DNA of 50,781 nucleotides from Pseudobacillus lumedeiriae (GCF_044891285.1 NZ_JAUIYO010000017.1:1-50781); one strand, 5' to 3'; positions 24,873-34,441 are shown, numbered from the stretch's first letter. Numbers and translations are program-made. Notes: a model not told the origin generated them from the sequence alone.

Positions 24873-25002
24873 CTAAATCACTCCCCTTTTTTATTTAGTA
24901 TTTCTCGAATGATCCGCACTTATGTTTTGTTTTCACGGTTGTCTCATAAAAGTGTATCGGTGCCAATTTCGGCATTTCTGTATAAAATTCTCCAAATGAA
25001 GA

Positions 25003-26640
25003 ATGATAGAAAGAAGAGTGAGAACGATGTGTAAAAGTGGGGGGACTAGCTTGATTCGTAATGTGAATAAATTGTTAAAAAAAACAAAGTTAAAAAAAAA
25101 GAATCTGCCTCTGCAAAAGAATCAACAGAATGCCAAGCCGCAGGATGTGCTTCATAAAGATTTCAATGTAAATGTTGAAACGATTCGCTCCATTTATGAG
25201 AACTGTATGGATGTTGTTTTCCGTCCCTTTTTACTTTTCGGAAAAACGAGAGCGATACTTATTTACATTGATGGTCTTTCTGACATGGAGGGGCTCGATG
25301 AAAATGTCCTATTGCCGCTCATGAAACAAGCAGATGGTGAAACACCTTCATTCACTGAGCTGCTGGAAAACAAACTGCCTGTTACTAAAGTGAAAAGAGT
25401 AAACTTATTAGCAGATTGCATTGAGTCCATTTCAATGGGAAACCCTATTCTTCTATGCGAGGGAGAACAAGCTGCCTGTTCCTTAGGTTTTCCAAAATGG
25501 GAAAAACGCAGTATTGAAGAACCTGAAGCAGAGGCAGTTGTTCGCGGACCGCGTGAAGGCTTTACGGAATCGCTGCAAGTAAGTACATCACAATTGCGGC
25601 GCATTATTAAAAGTCCGGCGCTAAAAATCCAGTCTGTGAAAATCGGAAACTATACACGGACGACTGTTGCTCTTGCCTATATTGAAGGAATTGCTGATCA
25701 GACGCTCATTGAGGAGACCGCTAATCGGTTAAAACGAATTGAGATAGATGGGATCTTGGAAAGCAGTTACATTGAAGAGATGATTGAGGATAATCCATAC
25801 TCGCCTTTTCCCCAGATTCTGTCAACCGAACGGCCGGATGTTGCTTGTGCGAATCTACTAGAGGGACGTGTGGTTATTTTAGTAGAAGGCACGCCATTTA
25901 CGTTAATTGCTCCCGTTACTTTCTTCTCTTTGATGCAAGTACAAGAGGACTATTATCAACGCTTTCTGATCAGTACGCTTATTCGCTGGCTTCGTTACCT
26001 GTTCCTTGCAGTCGCTCTCTTTCTACCTTCTCTGTATGTAGCTGTGACGACATTCCACCAAGAGATGGTGCCAAGTGCTTTATTGTTAAGTATTGCTGCT
26101 TCTCGGGAAACCGTTCCTTTTCCAGCGATCATCGAGGTGCTCCTCATGGAAATTACTTTTGAGGCACTCAGAGAGGCGGGGGTCCGCTTGCCAAAACAAG
26201 TGGGGGCCGCTGTCAGTATCGTCGGAGCACTCGTCATTGGACAGGCGGCCGTTCAAGCAGGGCTCGTTTCGGCGCCAATGGTTATTGTTGTAGCGATTAC
26301 AGGGATTGCTTCTTTTATGATTCCTGATTATATCGCTGGAATTACCATTCGGATGCTTCGTTTTCCGTTTATTTTTCTTGCAGGCACACTGGGTTTGCTC
26401 GGAGTCACAATGGGGCTCATTGCTATCGTGATTCATTTATGCAGCCTGCGTTCTTTTGGTGAGCCTTATTTGGCACCATTGGCACCGCTAAAAGTCCGGG
26501 AGCTGAAGGATGTATTATGGAGAGCTCCTTGGTGGATGATGGACACACGTCCAAAGTTCCCTGGAGGATCTAATTTATATCGTCAGGCTCCGAATCAAGC
26601 ACCGAGCCCGAACAAGGGAGGGGAAACGAATAACGAATGA
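25003..26640 (+). CDS. Spore germination protein, GerA family (receptor A subunit)
   Basis: 545 residues. A hydrophilic N-terminal domain (about 40-290, with CMDVVFRPFLLFG and AILIYIDGLSD) is followed by a multi-helix C-terminal part (FLFLAVALFLPSLYVAV-type segments to about 500) and a polar tail. GerA-family proteins are the A subunits of nutrient germinant receptors in the spore inner membrane. It is the first gene of an A-C-D-B-B-B-B operon. The start is uncertain: ATG 25003, ATG 25027 or TTG 25051, the last with a purine run before it. Sigma-G control is expected from the family; no clear promoter was found. Confidence 0.93.
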   Translation: MIERRVRTMCKSGGTSLIRNVNKLLKKTKLKKKNLPLQKNQQNAKPQDVLHKDFNVNVETIRSIYENCMDVVFRPFLLFGKTRAILIYIDGLSDMEGLDENVLLPLMKQADGETPSFTELLENKLPVTKVKRVNLLADCIESISMGNPILLCEGEQAACSLGFPKWEKRSIEEPEAEAVVRGPREGFTESLQVSTSQLRRIIKSPALKIQSVKIGNYTRTTVALAYIEGIADQTLIEETANRLKRIEIDGILESSYIEEMIEDNPYSPFPQILSTERPDVACANLLEGRVVILVEGTPFTLIAPVTFFSLMQVQEDYYQRFLISTLIRWLRYLFLAVALFLPSLYVAVTTFHQEMVPSALLLSIAASRETVPFPAIIEVLLMEITFEALREAGVRLPKQVGAAVSIVGALVIGQAAVQAGLVSAPMVIVVAITGIASFMIPDYIAGITIRMLRFPFIFLAGTLGLLGVTMGLIAIVIHLCSLRSFGEPYLAPLAPLKVRELKDVLWRAPWWMMDTRPKFPGGSNLYRQAPNQAPSPNKGGETNNE

Positions 26641-26655
26641 AAAAGGTGATCAACC

Positions 26656-27861
26656 GTGCTAGTGAAAGGTAATCGTTTTATGAAAAGGATTCTGCTGCTA
26701 TGCTCCTTAAGCGGATCACTTTTTTTATTAACCGGCTGTTGGGATCGAACAGAGATTAATGACTTAGCCATCGTGACAGCAGCAGCGATTGATAAAAAGG
26801 GAGATAAACAAATTCAGCTGTCCCTCCAAGTGGTTGTTCCTAAATCATTAGGAGGAGGCTCTCAACAGGGAGGGGGTCAAGGAGGAGGTGCTGGAAAGAC
26901 GACCTTAGTTACATCTCAGACAGGCGCTAATGTGGCAGAGGCCTTGTCGAAGATACAAAGTGAATTGCCCCGTAAAGTATTTTGGGGACAATGTAAAGTA
27001 TTTATCTTTGGTGAAAAGGCAGCGAAGGATGGTATACATGATCATGTTGATTTCCTGCTTCGCCATCCACAGCCAAGGGAACGGGCAGATGTATTTGTCA
27101 GCAAAGGAAAAGCAAAACGTATTCTTGAATTGCAGACAAGGCTGGAACGTGATTCCTCGGAAACTGTTCGAGAGCAGGTGAAATTAGGCATTGGAATGAA
27201 AGTGACGTTACAAACTATGGACGAAATGCTGACAGGTGAAGCCCGGGCAGCGGCTCTTCCATATTTGAAAGTAGCAACAGAAAAAGATGATGAGGGCTCC
27301 TACGAGTATCCGAAAATCTTTGCAACAGCTGTGTTTAAAAAAGATCGAATGATTGGTCATCTGTCCCAGAAGAAAACGAGAGGGCTGTTATGGATAAGGA
27401 ATGAAGTGAAGAACTATACGATAACTGTCAAAACGAAAGAGTTAAAGGGAAGTATCTCTTTAAACCCAGTGTCAATTAAAGTTGATCTCATTCCAAAAAT
27501 TCAAGGTGAGAAGTGGAAAATGTTTGTGAAGGTGCAGACGGAAGGAAGCGTCATACAAAACGGTACAAATTTAGATCTTAACAATCCTAAATCATTAGCA
27601 AAGGTGACAACAGCGTATGAAGATGCGATCAAAAAGCGTATCGGTTCGGCAATCAAGCCCGTACAGCATGAGCTGAAAGCGGATATTGTAGATTTCGGCA
27701 AAGAGTTTCATCGAAAGTATCCAAAACAATGGAGGCGGGTCGCACATCGCTGGGATGAAGTACTGCCTGAAGTGGAAGTAGATGTGGACGTCAAAGCACA
27801 CATTCTTAGACAAGGAAACATTAATGAATCTGAGGGAAGAAGGGAGGTACGAAAACAATGA
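26656..27861 (+). CDS. Spore germination lipoprotein, Ger(x)C family (receptor C subunit)
   Basis: 401 residues. An N-terminal signal ending LFLLTGCWDRTEIND gives a lipobox (LTGC) and the WDRTEIND signature of GerAC/GerBC/GerKC. A Gly/Gln-rich loop (SLGGGSQQGGGQGGGAGK, about residues 70-90) is inserted early in the mature protein. The rest follows Ger(x)C, including LLRHPQPRERADVFVSKGKAK. GTG 26656 follows AAGGTGAT; ATG 26680 is an alternative. It acts as the membrane-anchored outer C subunit of the receptor. Confidence 0.93.
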   Translation: MLVKGNRFMKRILLLCSLSGSLFLLTGCWDRTEINDLAIVTAAAIDKKGDKQIQLSLQVVVPKSLGGGSQQGGGQGGGAGKTTLVTSQTGANVAEALSKIQSELPRKVFWGQCKVFIFGEKAAKDGIHDHVDFLLRHPQPRERADVFVSKGKAKRILELQTRLERDSSETVREQVKLGIGMKVTLQTMDEMLTGEARAAALPYLKVATEKDDEGSYEYPKIFATAVFKKDRMIGHLSQKKTRGLLWIRNEVKNYTITVKTKELKGSISLNPVSIKVDLIPKIQGEKWKMFVKVQTEGSVIQNGTNLDLNNPKSLAKVTTAYEDAIKKRIGSAIKPVQHELKADIVDFGKEFHRKYPKQWRRVAHRWDEVLPEVEVDVDVKAHILRQGNINESEGRREVRKQ

Positions 27862-28079
27862 GGTGGGGGGCATTTTTTGCTACTGCTGTTATCATCTTCG
27901 TGATCGTTTTATTTCAATGGCCGAAAATGAAGAAAACTCCTAAAAAAGACAAATGGGTATTTAGCATATTGCTTCTCATCGGCTTAGGACTGTCTATGTT
28001 CGAGCTCGAGCATATGGCTGGCCCGGTTACATGGATAGAAGCTATTTTTAAGCCGTTTGGAAAGTTTATGGAAAAGTAA
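27858..28079 (+). CDS. Small two-helix germination accessory protein (D-subunit like)
   Basis: 73 residues with two membrane helices (FFATAVIIFVIVLFQW and WVFSILLLIGLGLSMFEL) joined by a basic loop (KMKKTPKKDK). It overlaps the C-subunit gene by four bases (ATGA). Several Bacillus germinant-receptor operons carry a two-helix D-subunit gene at or near this place that modulates germination (family knowledge). The match is by size, topology and position, not by recognised motif. Confidence 0.65.
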   Translation: MRWGAFFATAVIIFVIVLFQWPKMKKTPKKDKWVFSILLLIGLGLSMFELEHMAGPVTWIEAIFKPFGKFMEK

Positions 28080-28136
28080 GCTTCTATGGTTGACAGTGTG
28101 TTATTTTTCGGCACGTTGATGGAAAGGAGAAGGAGG

Positions 28137-29237
28137 ATGGAGAAGGGCAAAATTTCATCGCTGCAGATGGCGATGCTGCTGTACCCTACGATTGTCGCTA
28201 CAGCGATCCTTTCGGTTCCGAGTATTACAGCGAAATATGCGAAACAAGATCTATGGATGTCGCCTATTATAGCGTCTTTCATCGGATTTATAACCGTTTT
28301 TATTGCTGTGCGATTACATAAGCTCTATCCAGATCAAACGATCATTCAAATGAGTCAACAAATTGTTGGACAAGTATTAGGAAAAGTGATTAGCTTTTTC
28401 ATTCTGTTTTTTTATATCCATATTAATGGGGAAATCATCAGAGAGTACGCTGAGTTTATTGTCAGTTCGTTTTTGTTTCAAACTCCCATTACTGTAATCA
28501 TTGCATCTATGACACTCCTTTGTGGGCTGGCGGTATATGGAGGATTAGAAGTAGTAGGGAGAGCGGCCCAGCTATTTTTCCCTCTTTTTGTGATTCCGAT
28601 TCTCTTGTTCGTCCCATTATTAAGTCCAAATTTTGAACTTGGAAGTATGCTTCCAATATTAGAGAGAGGAATGCTGCCGCCAATTAAGGGAGCGATTGTG
28701 ACGAGCGGATGGTTCACAGAATTTTTTCTGATCATCTTTCTCCTTCCTTTTTTAGTTGATAAGGACAAGGGAATGAAATATGGAATGATGACAGTGTTGG
28801 CTGTTATGGTCACGTTAACCGTCGTCAATCTGGTTGTTCTTTGGACACTTGGTGTAACAACGTCCTCTAAAGAGTATCCGCTTATGAATGCGGGCCGATA
28901 CATTAGTTATGCTGATTTTTTTGAAAACGTAGAAGCAGTCATTATGGCTGTTTGGATCATTGGAGCTTTTGTTAAAGTTTCTGTATTGTATTATGCAGCT
29001 GTTTTAGGCACTGCCCAGTGGCTAGATCTTGCGGATTACCGGCCAATTGTGTGGCCAGTAGGGATCTTTCTCGTACAATTTAGCTTTTGGTCATTCCCTA
29101 ACACAATGGAGATTAGCCGTTTTAACATTTTAACGTTCCCTTTTTATGGGTTTTTCATTCAAACGATGGTTCCCTTGCTTTTATTAGTAATCGCTGTCAT
29201 CAAGAAAAGAAAGCAGGCGGGGGGTAAAGCGGGTTAA
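28137..29237 (+). CDS. Spore germination permease, GerB family, copy 1
   Basis: About 366 residues and ten helices of the APC-like spore-germination permease family (B subunit), which contributes to germinant recognition. The start ATG 28137 lies seven bases after AAAGGAG, so upstream in-frame starts are rejected. The conserved opening MEKGKISSLQMAMLLYP recurs in all four copies. It ends KKRKQAGGKAG, almost the same as copy 2, so 1 and 2 look like the closer pair along their full length. Confidence 0.93.
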   Translation: MEKGKISSLQMAMLLYPTIVATAILSVPSITAKYAKQDLWMSPIIASFIGFITVFIAVRLHKLYPDQTIIQMSQQIVGQVLGKVISFFILFFYIHINGEIIREYAEFIVSSFLFQTPITVIIASMTLLCGLAVYGGLEVVGRAAQLFFPLFVIPILLFVPLLSPNFELGSMLPILERGMLPPIKGAIVTSGWFTEFFLIIFLLPFLVDKDKGMKYGMMTVLAVMVTLTVVNLVVLWTLGVTTSSKEYPLMNAGRYISYADFFENVEAVIMAVWIIGAFVKVSVLYYAAVLGTAQWLDLADYRPIVWPVGIFLVQFSFWSFPNTMEISRFNILTFPFYGFFIQTMVPLLLLVIAVIKKRKQAGGKAG

Positions 29238-29334
29238 CTGGGTGGTTGTCATTTGAACATAGTTTAAAGAAAAGTAGTGGTCGTAATAGCAGCATGATTA
29301 TATTTTTGGTCAGTGCACGGAAAGGGGAAAGAGG

Positions 29335-30435
29335 ATGGAGAAAGGGAAAATTTCATCGCTTCAGATGGCCATGATGCTATACCCTACCATTATCGCTACC
29401 GCTATTCTTTCGGCTCCAAGTATTACAGCGAAATATGCGAAACAAGATTTATGGCTGTCGCCTGTTTTAGCTTCCCTTATCGGATTTGTGACTGTTTTTA
29501 TTGCTGTTCGATTGCATAAGCTGTATCCGGGCCAAACAATCATTCAAATCAGTGAGCAGGTCATTGGCTGGCTGCCGGGGAAAGCGATCAGTTTTTTTAT
29601 CGTATTTTTTTATATCCAGATTACTGGGGAAATTGTTAGAGATTATGCTGAATTCATTGTCAGTTTTTTTCTATTTCAAACTCCGATTACCGTAATCATT
29701 GCATCGATGACATTCCTCTGTGCATTGGCCGTATACGGGGGGGTGGAAGTAGTAGGAAGAGCTGCTCAACTGTTTTTTCCGCTTTTTGTTATGCCACTCC
29801 TTTTGTTTGTCCCCCTATTAAGTCCAAATTTTGAACTTGGAAATGTGCTCCCGATCTTAGAGGAAGGTATGATGCCTCCTGTTAAGGGGGCGATTGTGAC
29901 GGGTGGATGGTTCACGGAGTTTTTTCTGATCACGTTTCTTCTCCCTTTTTTAGCAGATCAGAAGAAGGGGATGAAACACGGAATGATGACAGTTTTAGCT
30001 GTTACGGTTACGTTAGTCATTGTAGATCTTGTTATGCTTTTTACACTTGGTGCAACGATTTCCTCTAAAGAGTATCCACTTATGACTGCAGGCGAATACA
30101 TTAGCTATGCTGACTTTTTCGAAAACTTAGGGTCTGTGATCATGGCCGTGTGGATCGTCGGGGCCTTTGTCAAAATATCTGTCTTCTATTATGCCGCTGT
30201 TTTAGGTACGGCTCAGTTGTTGAATCTTGCGGATTATCAGCCAATTGTCTGGCCCATAGGAATTTTTCTCGTACAATTTAGTTTTTGGTCATTACCTAAC
30301 ACGATGGAGATCAGTCATTATAACATTGCCGCCTTTCCTTTCTACGCACTCCTCATTCAAACGGTGATTCCTTTGCTTTTATTAATGGTCGCTGTAGTCA
30401 AGAAAAGAAAGCAGGCAGGCTCTAAAGCGGGTTAA
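29335..30435 (+). CDS. Spore germination permease, GerB family, copy 2
   Basis: 366 residues, ten helices, beginning MEKGKISSLQMAMMLYP after GAAAGGGGAAAG. It is a close paralogue of copy 1. Differences cluster in loops and in helix-facing residues such as ILERGMLPP versus ILEEGMMPP. The 97-base spacer before it shares a TCATTTGAACATA segment with the spacer before copy 3, so the repeated unit includes intergenic DNA. It would form an alternative B subunit with the single A and C proteins. Confidence 0.93.
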   Translation: MEKGKISSLQMAMMLYPTIIATAILSAPSITAKYAKQDLWLSPVLASLIGFVTVFIAVRLHKLYPGQTIIQISEQVIGWLPGKAISFFIVFFYIQITGEIVRDYAEFIVSFFLFQTPITVIIASMTFLCALAVYGGVEVVGRAAQLFFPLFVMPLLLFVPLLSPNFELGNVLPILEEGMMPPVKGAIVTGGWFTEFFLITFLLPFLADQKKGMKHGMMTVLAVTVTLVIVDLVMLFTLGATISSKEYPLMTAGEYISYADFFENLGSVIMAVWIVGAFVKISVFYYAAVLGTAQLLNLADYQPIVWPIGIFLVQFSFWSLPNTMEISHYNIAAFPFYALLIQTVIPLLLLMVAVVKKRKQAGSKAG

Positions 30436-30498
30436 CTTGGAGTATTTCATTTGAACATAATCTATAGAAAAGCAACTGTTGCGATTCTATTTGGAGAA

Positions 30499-30659
30499 GT
30501 ATGTACAGAAAGGAGGAAGAGGATGGAAAAGGGCAAAATTTCAGCGCTGCAGATGGCGATGCTGCTGTACCCTGCAGTTGTCGCTACGGCGATTCTTTCG
30601 GTTCCAAGCATTACAGCGGCCTACGCGAAACAAGATTTATGGCTGTCGCCTATTTTAGC
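30499..30659 (+). repeat. 161-bp near-identical direct repeat, unit A (start of gerB copy 3)
   Basis: This stretch matches 31695-31855 with three mismatches by hand comparison. It covers the ribosome binding site, the start codon and the first 46 codons. Identity stops abruptly after TTAGC. Confidence 0.9.
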
Positions 30660-31623
30660 ATCCATTGGCGGATTTATGCCGGTTTTTATGGCTTTTCTAT
30701 TATATAAAATTTATCCAGGTCAAACGATCATTCAAATGAGTGAACAGATCATTGGACGGTTGTTTGGAAAAGTCTTCATTTTTTTTATTTTATTTTTTTA
30801 TATCCAGATTACTGGGCAGATTCTCAGAGTGTATGCAGAGTTTATCGTTGGCTCTTTTTTGCTCAAAACACCGATTAGTGTCATGATCGCATCGATGACA
30901 TTTCTTTGTGCATTGACTGTATACGGGGGATTGGAAGTAGTAGGAAGAGCAGGACAGCTGTTTTTTCCACTTTTTGTGATTCCGTTTCTCTTGTTTATTC
31001 CAATAGTAAGTCCAAATTTTGAACTTGGAAATATACTTCCGGTATTAGAGAGAGGGATCGTTCCCTCAATGAAAGGGGCAGTTGTGTTGAGCGGCTGGTT
31101 CGCGGAATTTTTTCTAATCAGTTTTCTTTTTCCTTTTTTGAAGGATCAGGATAAAGGAATGAAATATGGAATGATAACGGTGTCAGCTGTCATGGTGACG
31201 TTAGTCATTGTCAATCTTGTTGTCCTTTTGACGCTTGGCGCAGCGACAGCCTCTAAGGCATACCCAGTGCTGAATGTAGCACGATATATCGGCTACGGAG
31301 ACTTTTTCGAAAATGTAGAGTCTGTCATCATGGCTGTGTGGATCATTGGGGCCTTTGTCAAAATCTCCGTCTTTTATTATGCTGCTGCTTTAGGAACTGC
31401 CCAGTGGCTGAATCTTGCGGATTACCGGCCGATTGTCTGGCCATTAGGAGTTTTGATCGTACAGTTTAGCTTTTGGTCACTCCCTAACATGATGGAAATT
31501 AACCATTATAATGTCGCGACCTTCCCTTTTTATTCGCTGTTCATTCAAATGGTGCTCCCCCTGCTTTTATTAGTGATTGCTATTATACGAAAAAGAAAGC
31601 AGGCGGCCTCTCAAACGAGTTGA
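30523..31623 (+). CDS. Spore germination permease, GerB family, copy 3
   Basis: 366 residues and ten helices. The start ATG 30523 follows AAAGGAGGAAGAGG. The first 46 residues, from MEKGKISALQMAML to LSPILA, are identical to copy 4 because a 161-base stretch is nearly the same at nucleotide level. Beyond that the two diverge. The ligand-facing middle (for example SFLLKTPISVMIASM) differs from the other copies, consistent with changed specificity (inference). Confidence 0.93.
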   Translation: MEKGKISALQMAMLLYPAVVATAILSVPSITAAYAKQDLWLSPILASIGGFMPVFMAFLLYKIYPGQTIIQMSEQIIGRLFGKVFIFFILFFYIQITGQILRVYAEFIVGSFLLKTPISVMIASMTFLCALTVYGGLEVVGRAGQLFFPLFVIPFLLFIPIVSPNFELGNILPVLERGIVPSMKGAVVLSGWFAEFFLISFLFPFLKDQDKGMKYGMITVSAVMVTLVIVNLVVLLTLGAATASKAYPVLNVARYIGYGDFFENVESVIMAVWIIGAFVKISVFYYAAALGTAQWLNLADYRPIVWPLGVLIVQFSFWSLPNMMEINHYNVATFPFYSLFIQMVLPLLLLVIAIIRKRKQAASQTS

Positions 31624-31694
31624 TTTAGCATTTGCTGAAACATCGTCTATAGAAAAGTACAGCTGTGATAAACGACGTGAGTACACTTTTCGGT

Positions 31695-31855
31695 GTATGT
31701 ACAGAAAGGAGGAAGAGGATGGAAAAGGGCAAAATTTCAGCGCTGCAGATGGCGATGCTGCTGTACCCTGCGGTTGTCGCTACGGCGATTCTTTCGGTTC
31801 CAAGCATTACGGCGGCCTACGCGAAACAAGACTTATGGCTGTCGCCTATTTTAGC
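31695..31855 (+). repeat. 161-bp near-identical direct repeat, unit B (start of gerB copy 4)
   Basis: Partner of 30499-30659 at an offset of 1196 bases. Some mismatches are synonymous third-position changes. Confidence 0.9.
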
Positions 31856-32810
31856 GGCTCTTCCCGGATTTGTGTCAGTTTACATAGCTGTTGGATTATC
31901 CAAACTATATCCGAATCAAACGGTCATTCAGTTTACCGGACAGATTATTGGCCAGATTCCAGCAAAGGTTCTCGGCTTTTTTATTTTAGCGTATTACCTC
32001 CAAAGCACGGGAGAAATTACGCGCGCATACGGTGAGTTTATCGTAAACTCATTTTTGTTCGAAACTCCACTTATTGTCATTATTGCATCAATGGTATTTC
32101 TTTGCGCATTCGTCGTCTATGGAGGAATAGAGGTGCTCGGAAGAATAGCCCAATTGTTTTTTCCTGTCTTTGTTATTCCGCTTATCGTGATGGTCTTCTT
32201 ATTAAGTCCTTATTTTGAGTTTGGAAATATATTTCCTATATTAGAAGGAGGAGTAGTGCCTCCGATCAAAGGTGCGATGATGCCAAGCTCCTGGCTGACA
32301 GAAGTGTTTCTGATCATTTTTTTTCTTCCATTTTTAGCAGATCGGGAAAAGGGAATGAAATACAGCATGATTACGACGTTTGGCGTGATGATCACATTAG
32401 TCGTAGTGAATCTTACGGTTCTTTTTGTACTCGGTATAACAACAGCCTCTAAGACGTATCCTTTGATGAATGCAAGCCGATACATCAGCTACGCTGATTT
32501 TTTCGAAAATTTGGATGCCGTTGTCATGGCTGTTTGGATTGTGGGTGCTTTTGTCAAAATTTCAGTGTTTTATTATGTGGTTGTTTTAGGTACTGCGCAG
32601 TGGCTGAACCTTGCGGATTACCGGCCGATTGTCTGGCCGATAGGCATTCTCATTGTCCAACTGAGCTTTTGGTCCGTACCTAATATGATGGCATTTAGCC
32701 GTTATGAAGACACTGTTCTTCCATTTTACGCAAATTTTTATCAGGTTGTTCTTCCACTATTGTTACTAGTCGTCGGCGTTGTCAAGAAAAAAAAAGCAAG
32801 CAGGTTCTAA
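31719..32810 (+). CDS. Spore germination permease, GerB family, copy 4
   Basis: About 363 residues and ten helices. The start ATG 31719 follows the same AAAGGAGGAAGAGG as copy 3. After the shared 46-residue start it is the most divergent copy (LPGFVSVYIAVGLSKLYPN, NSFLFETPLIVIIASM, and a changed tail KKKKASRF). It ends the germination operon. No clear intrinsic terminator follows in the next 180 bases. Confidence 0.93.
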   Translation: MEKGKISALQMAMLLYPAVVATAILSVPSITAAYAKQDLWLSPILAALPGFVSVYIAVGLSKLYPNQTVIQFTGQIIGQIPAKVLGFFILAYYLQSTGEITRAYGEFIVNSFLFETPLIVIIASMVFLCAFVVYGGIEVLGRIAQLFFPVFVIPLIVMVFLLSPYFEFGNIFPILEGGVVPPIKGAMMPSSWLTEVFLIIFFLPFLADREKGMKYSMITTFGVMITLVVVNLTVLFVLGITTASKTYPLMNASRYISYADFFENLDAVVMAVWIVGAFVKISVFYYVVVLGTAQWLNLADYRPIVWPIGILIVQLSFWSVPNMMAFSRYEDTVLPFYANFYQVVLPLLLLVVGVVKKKKASRF

Positions 32811-32996
32811 CACGAGCTGATTTGATGTTTATTCATTTACAGATGAAGGCGTGTTGTAAGCTGGTTTGATCAAATAACGGACAAGCAATGATCGCGATTT
32901 TATTATTTGATATGTTCACGGAAAAGAGGGGACGAACATTCATATGCACTACAAACTATTTAAGCTGTGCAAGTTTTGAGGTAAATAGAGGAATGG

Positions 32997-33040
32997 AAAA
33001 AAGGAGAAACGGCAATTCGTGAAATTACTCATTTCTCCTT
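32997..33040 (-). terminator. Likely terminator of the GltB-like gene
   Basis: 9-bp arms (33001-33009, 33032-33040) with a 22-base loop. On the minus strand it is followed by a T run (32997-33002). The near arm lies inside the last codons of the gene. Confidence 0.5.
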
Positions 33041-34441
33041 ATTTGTATCTTCCCATGGTTCAAATGAAAATGGAATGCCAACCATTTGGGCAGTCAACTC
33101 GTCGTACGATACTAAATCTTTTCTTGACAACTCTTTTAAAGAGTGTTTTCCCATAGCTCTTAAAGCCATTTTCATTTCTTCCGTGCTGGCCGTTAAGAAT
33201 TTTTCCGCCGTTTTTACTCCTTCTTCCGTCTTAAATTGATCTTTGAATTTACCGTCATTCCAAACCACTTGTGTCGGCGGTTCAAAGGGGAGCGCATTAA
33301 TGGATTGCCCATGTGAGACAGCGAATAATATAGCAGAGCCTAAATACACAGCATCCGCACCGAGTGCCAATGCTTTTAAAAAATGACCGGGTACTAACAT
33401 GCCTCCAGCGATAATAAGGCTGATTTGATCTTTCATCTTTCTTTTTTCCAAATGATTGCTTGCCCGGACAACGGCATGTAATGTCGGAATTCCGAAGTCA
33501 TCAGCTAAAATAGGAGGGGCACCATGTGTAGCTCCTTGTCCGCCATCAATGGCAATATAATCGACGCCCATCTCAAGTAAATGATCAATGTCTTCTTCAA
33601 TTTTACCGCCTGCTCCTATTTTGGCACCGATCGGCACGCCGCCTGTCAGTTTGCGAAGTTTGTCCACCAGCTCTTTCAAATCATTTAACGTTTGGTTTTC
33701 GAAAAAGTGTTCATGGATCACCGCCGTTTCGCCTTCTTTGAGCCCCATAATATCACGGGCACGTCCTGTTAAGTTGTCAGGTGAAATTCTGGCGCCCATT
33801 CCAAGAAGCGCTCCTTGTCCGAGCTTTATTTCAATCATATCGGCACGTTTAATCAGTTCATCTTCCTTCGCCCATTCGGTTTTGGAAAATTGTAAAATAT
33901 ACTTTCCAGCTGTGTTTATTTCTTCAGGCATCACGCCGCCCTCACCAGAATTCAGGGCTGTTCCTGCATTTTTAGCCGCTTCTGCCAAAGAGAGTCTAGC
34001 TTGTTCACTAAATGCGATGCCATAAGCCATTCCGCTGATCATGAGCGGAATTTGAATGTTCATTGGCTTTTTTGCTTTCGGTCCAATGGTAACACTTACA
34101 TCCACTTCTTCATCGCCGCTGACTGCAAACGGGGACGTCTGTGCAGGGATAAAGGTAATCGGATCGAAGTGAGGCCATTTTTTTGAAGAACCAAGCGGGC
34201 GGTGAAGGACATCTCCCGTTTCTGCACGTAAGCTATTTTCAATCACATTTTGAACACCCATATGCCGAAGGCCTGGCATCAGTTCCATCAGATTTTCTTG
34301 ATAACTGTCGGTTAAAATAATTTTAGCTGTTTTTCTCACAACTATTTTCATGATCCACCGCCAGCCAATCAGCATAAATAGAAAGACAATAAATAAGATA
34401 ACGATCATTCCAAAAGTCAAATAGAACAAAATGTTAGGCAT
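33029..34441 (-). CDS. FMN-binding glutamate synthase-family membrane protein (YerD-like)
   Basis: 470 residues. One N-terminal helix (IVILFIVFLFMLIGWRWIM) anchors a GltB2-like (Glu_synthase) barrel. Visible motifs include the FMN/substrate loops LNSGEGGVMPEE, IGAKIGAGGKIEED, IAIDGGQGATHGAPP and LGADAVYLGSAILFA. The glutaminase domain of full glutamate synthase is absent, and the protein is alone, as in B. subtilis YerD and archaeal-type GltB relatives. The reaction is not established. The cysteines of the 3Fe-4S cluster of full GltB are not evident. Confidence 0.85.
   Translation of the reverse strand: MPNILFYLTFGMIVILFIVFLFMLIGWRWIMKIVVRKTAKIILTDSYQENLMELMPGLRHMGVQNVIENSLRAETGDVLHRPLGSSKKWPHFDPITFIPAQTSPFAVSGDEEVDVSVTIGPKAKKPMNIQIPLMISGMAYGIAFSEQARLSLAEAAKNAGTALNSGEGGVMPEEINTAGKYILQFSKTEWAKEDELIKRADMIEIKLGQGALLGMGARISPDNLTGRARDIMGLKEGETAVIHEHFFENQTLNDLKELVDKLRKLTGGVPIGAKIGAGGKIEEDIDHLLEMGVDYIAIDGGQGATHGAPPILADDFGIPTLHAVVRASNHLEKRKMKDQISLIIAGGMLVPGHFLKALALGADAVYLGSAILFAVSHGQSINALPFEPPTQVVWNDGKFKDQFKTEEGVKTAEKFLTASTEEMKMALRAMGKHSLKELSRKDLVSYDELTAQMVGIPFSFEPWEDTNKEK

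Noticed and set aside
24873..25002. Sigma-G promoter for the germination operon
   Set aside because: Expected from the family, but no pair of elements with acceptable spacing was found.
31577..32035. 152-codon open frame across the end of gerB copy 3 and start of copy 4
   Set aside because: It is an out-of-frame shadow of the conserved repeat and overlaps two certain genes; similar shadows occur at the starts of copies 2 and 3.
33588..34025. 145-codon plus-strand frame opposite the GltB-like gene
   Set aside because: Low-complexity Ser/Pro-rich translation antisense to a well-supported gene.
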